5,028 bases of DNA. Source: Planctomycetaceae bacterium (GTDB lineage Bacteria; Planctomycetota; Planctomycetia; Pirellulales; Thermoguttaceae). A program made the position numbers and the translations under genes. Positions 5,017 to 5,028 of this stretch are shown here, one piece after another. The notes beneath the pieces were generated by a model. That model saw only the letters and a list, made by a program, of their open reading frames with translations, was not told the origin of the DNA and did not search any database. The DNA lies in NCBI GenBank assembly GCA_031274385.1, contig JAISQH010000067.1, positions 1 through 5,028 on the forward strand. The letters run 5' to 3'. Every line of letters starts with the position of its first letter. The first letter of the stretch is position 1.

Positions 5017-5028
5017 GAACCACGAAAA
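5017..5028 (+). repeat. CACGAA-family repeat, cut by the right edge
   Basis: GAACCACGAAAA is an exact 12-bp match to 2475-2486 in the same orientation. It probably continues past the window with GCACGAA-type units. Confidence 0.5.

Larger units (their letters stand above)
4724..5028. other. AT-rich non-coding region upstream of the LamG sulfatase
   Basis: I see no supported gene in this 305-bp stretch. A 65-codon plus-strand frame here has no family features, no ribosome binding site and overlaps the repeats and promoter. The region holds a candidate promoter (4830-4859), a perfect 12-bp inverted repeat (4751-4825), a tandem 8-mer (4916-4931) and the start of a CACGAA-type repeat at the right edge. 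Confidence 0.7.

Overview
The window looks like chromosomal DNA from a Planctomycetota-type bacterium (moderate confidence). It has two secreted type I sulfatases from different subfamilies within 5 kb. It also has a PTPS/QueD-fold protein with a 'YVVDF...LLP...P.I.I...LP..NTTTE.LAEY' layout that I associate with planctomycete genomes. Coding DNA is of intermediate GC and the intergenic DNA is much richer in A+T. The species cannot be named from the sequence.

Layout: all supported genes are on the minus strand, so transcription runs from right to left. From right to left: an AT-rich regulatory/leader region (4724-5028); a 686-residue sulfatase with a C-terminal LamG/concanavalin-like domain (2663-4723); a 245-bp gap with an inverted pair of CACGAA-rich repeats; a 163-residue 6-pyruvoyl-tetrahydropterin-synthase-like protein (1926-2417); a 79-bp gap; a 566-residue sulfatase with a CTPCR active site (146-1846); a gap with a near-consensus promoter (64-92); and the first 19 codons of another gene that leaves the window at base 1. 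The plus strand has no gene I can support.

How the genes may work together: both sulfatases have signal peptides and the formylglycine, metal and phosphate-like sulfate-binding motifs of active S1 enzymes. They would act outside the cytoplasm on sulfated polysaccharides or glycosaminoglycans. The PTPS-like protein is cytoplasmic and its link to the sulfatases is unclear; it may share a transcript with the CTPCR sulfatase. The sulfatase maturation enzyme (FGE or anSME) is not in the window.

Translation signals differ between genes. Only the CTPCR sulfatase has a clear Shine-Dalgarno. The other starts have none, and the left-edge gene appears to be leaderless.

I see no mobile element, CRISPR array, RNA gene or recognisable new multi-gene system. 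The points most worth a second look are the PTPS-like protein that lacks the catalytic Cys and Asp, a perfect 12-bp inverted repeat at the predicted transcription start of the LamG sulfatase, a CGTAAC-type motif recurring after each stop codon, and an in-frame 12-bp tandem repeat inside a sulfatase.
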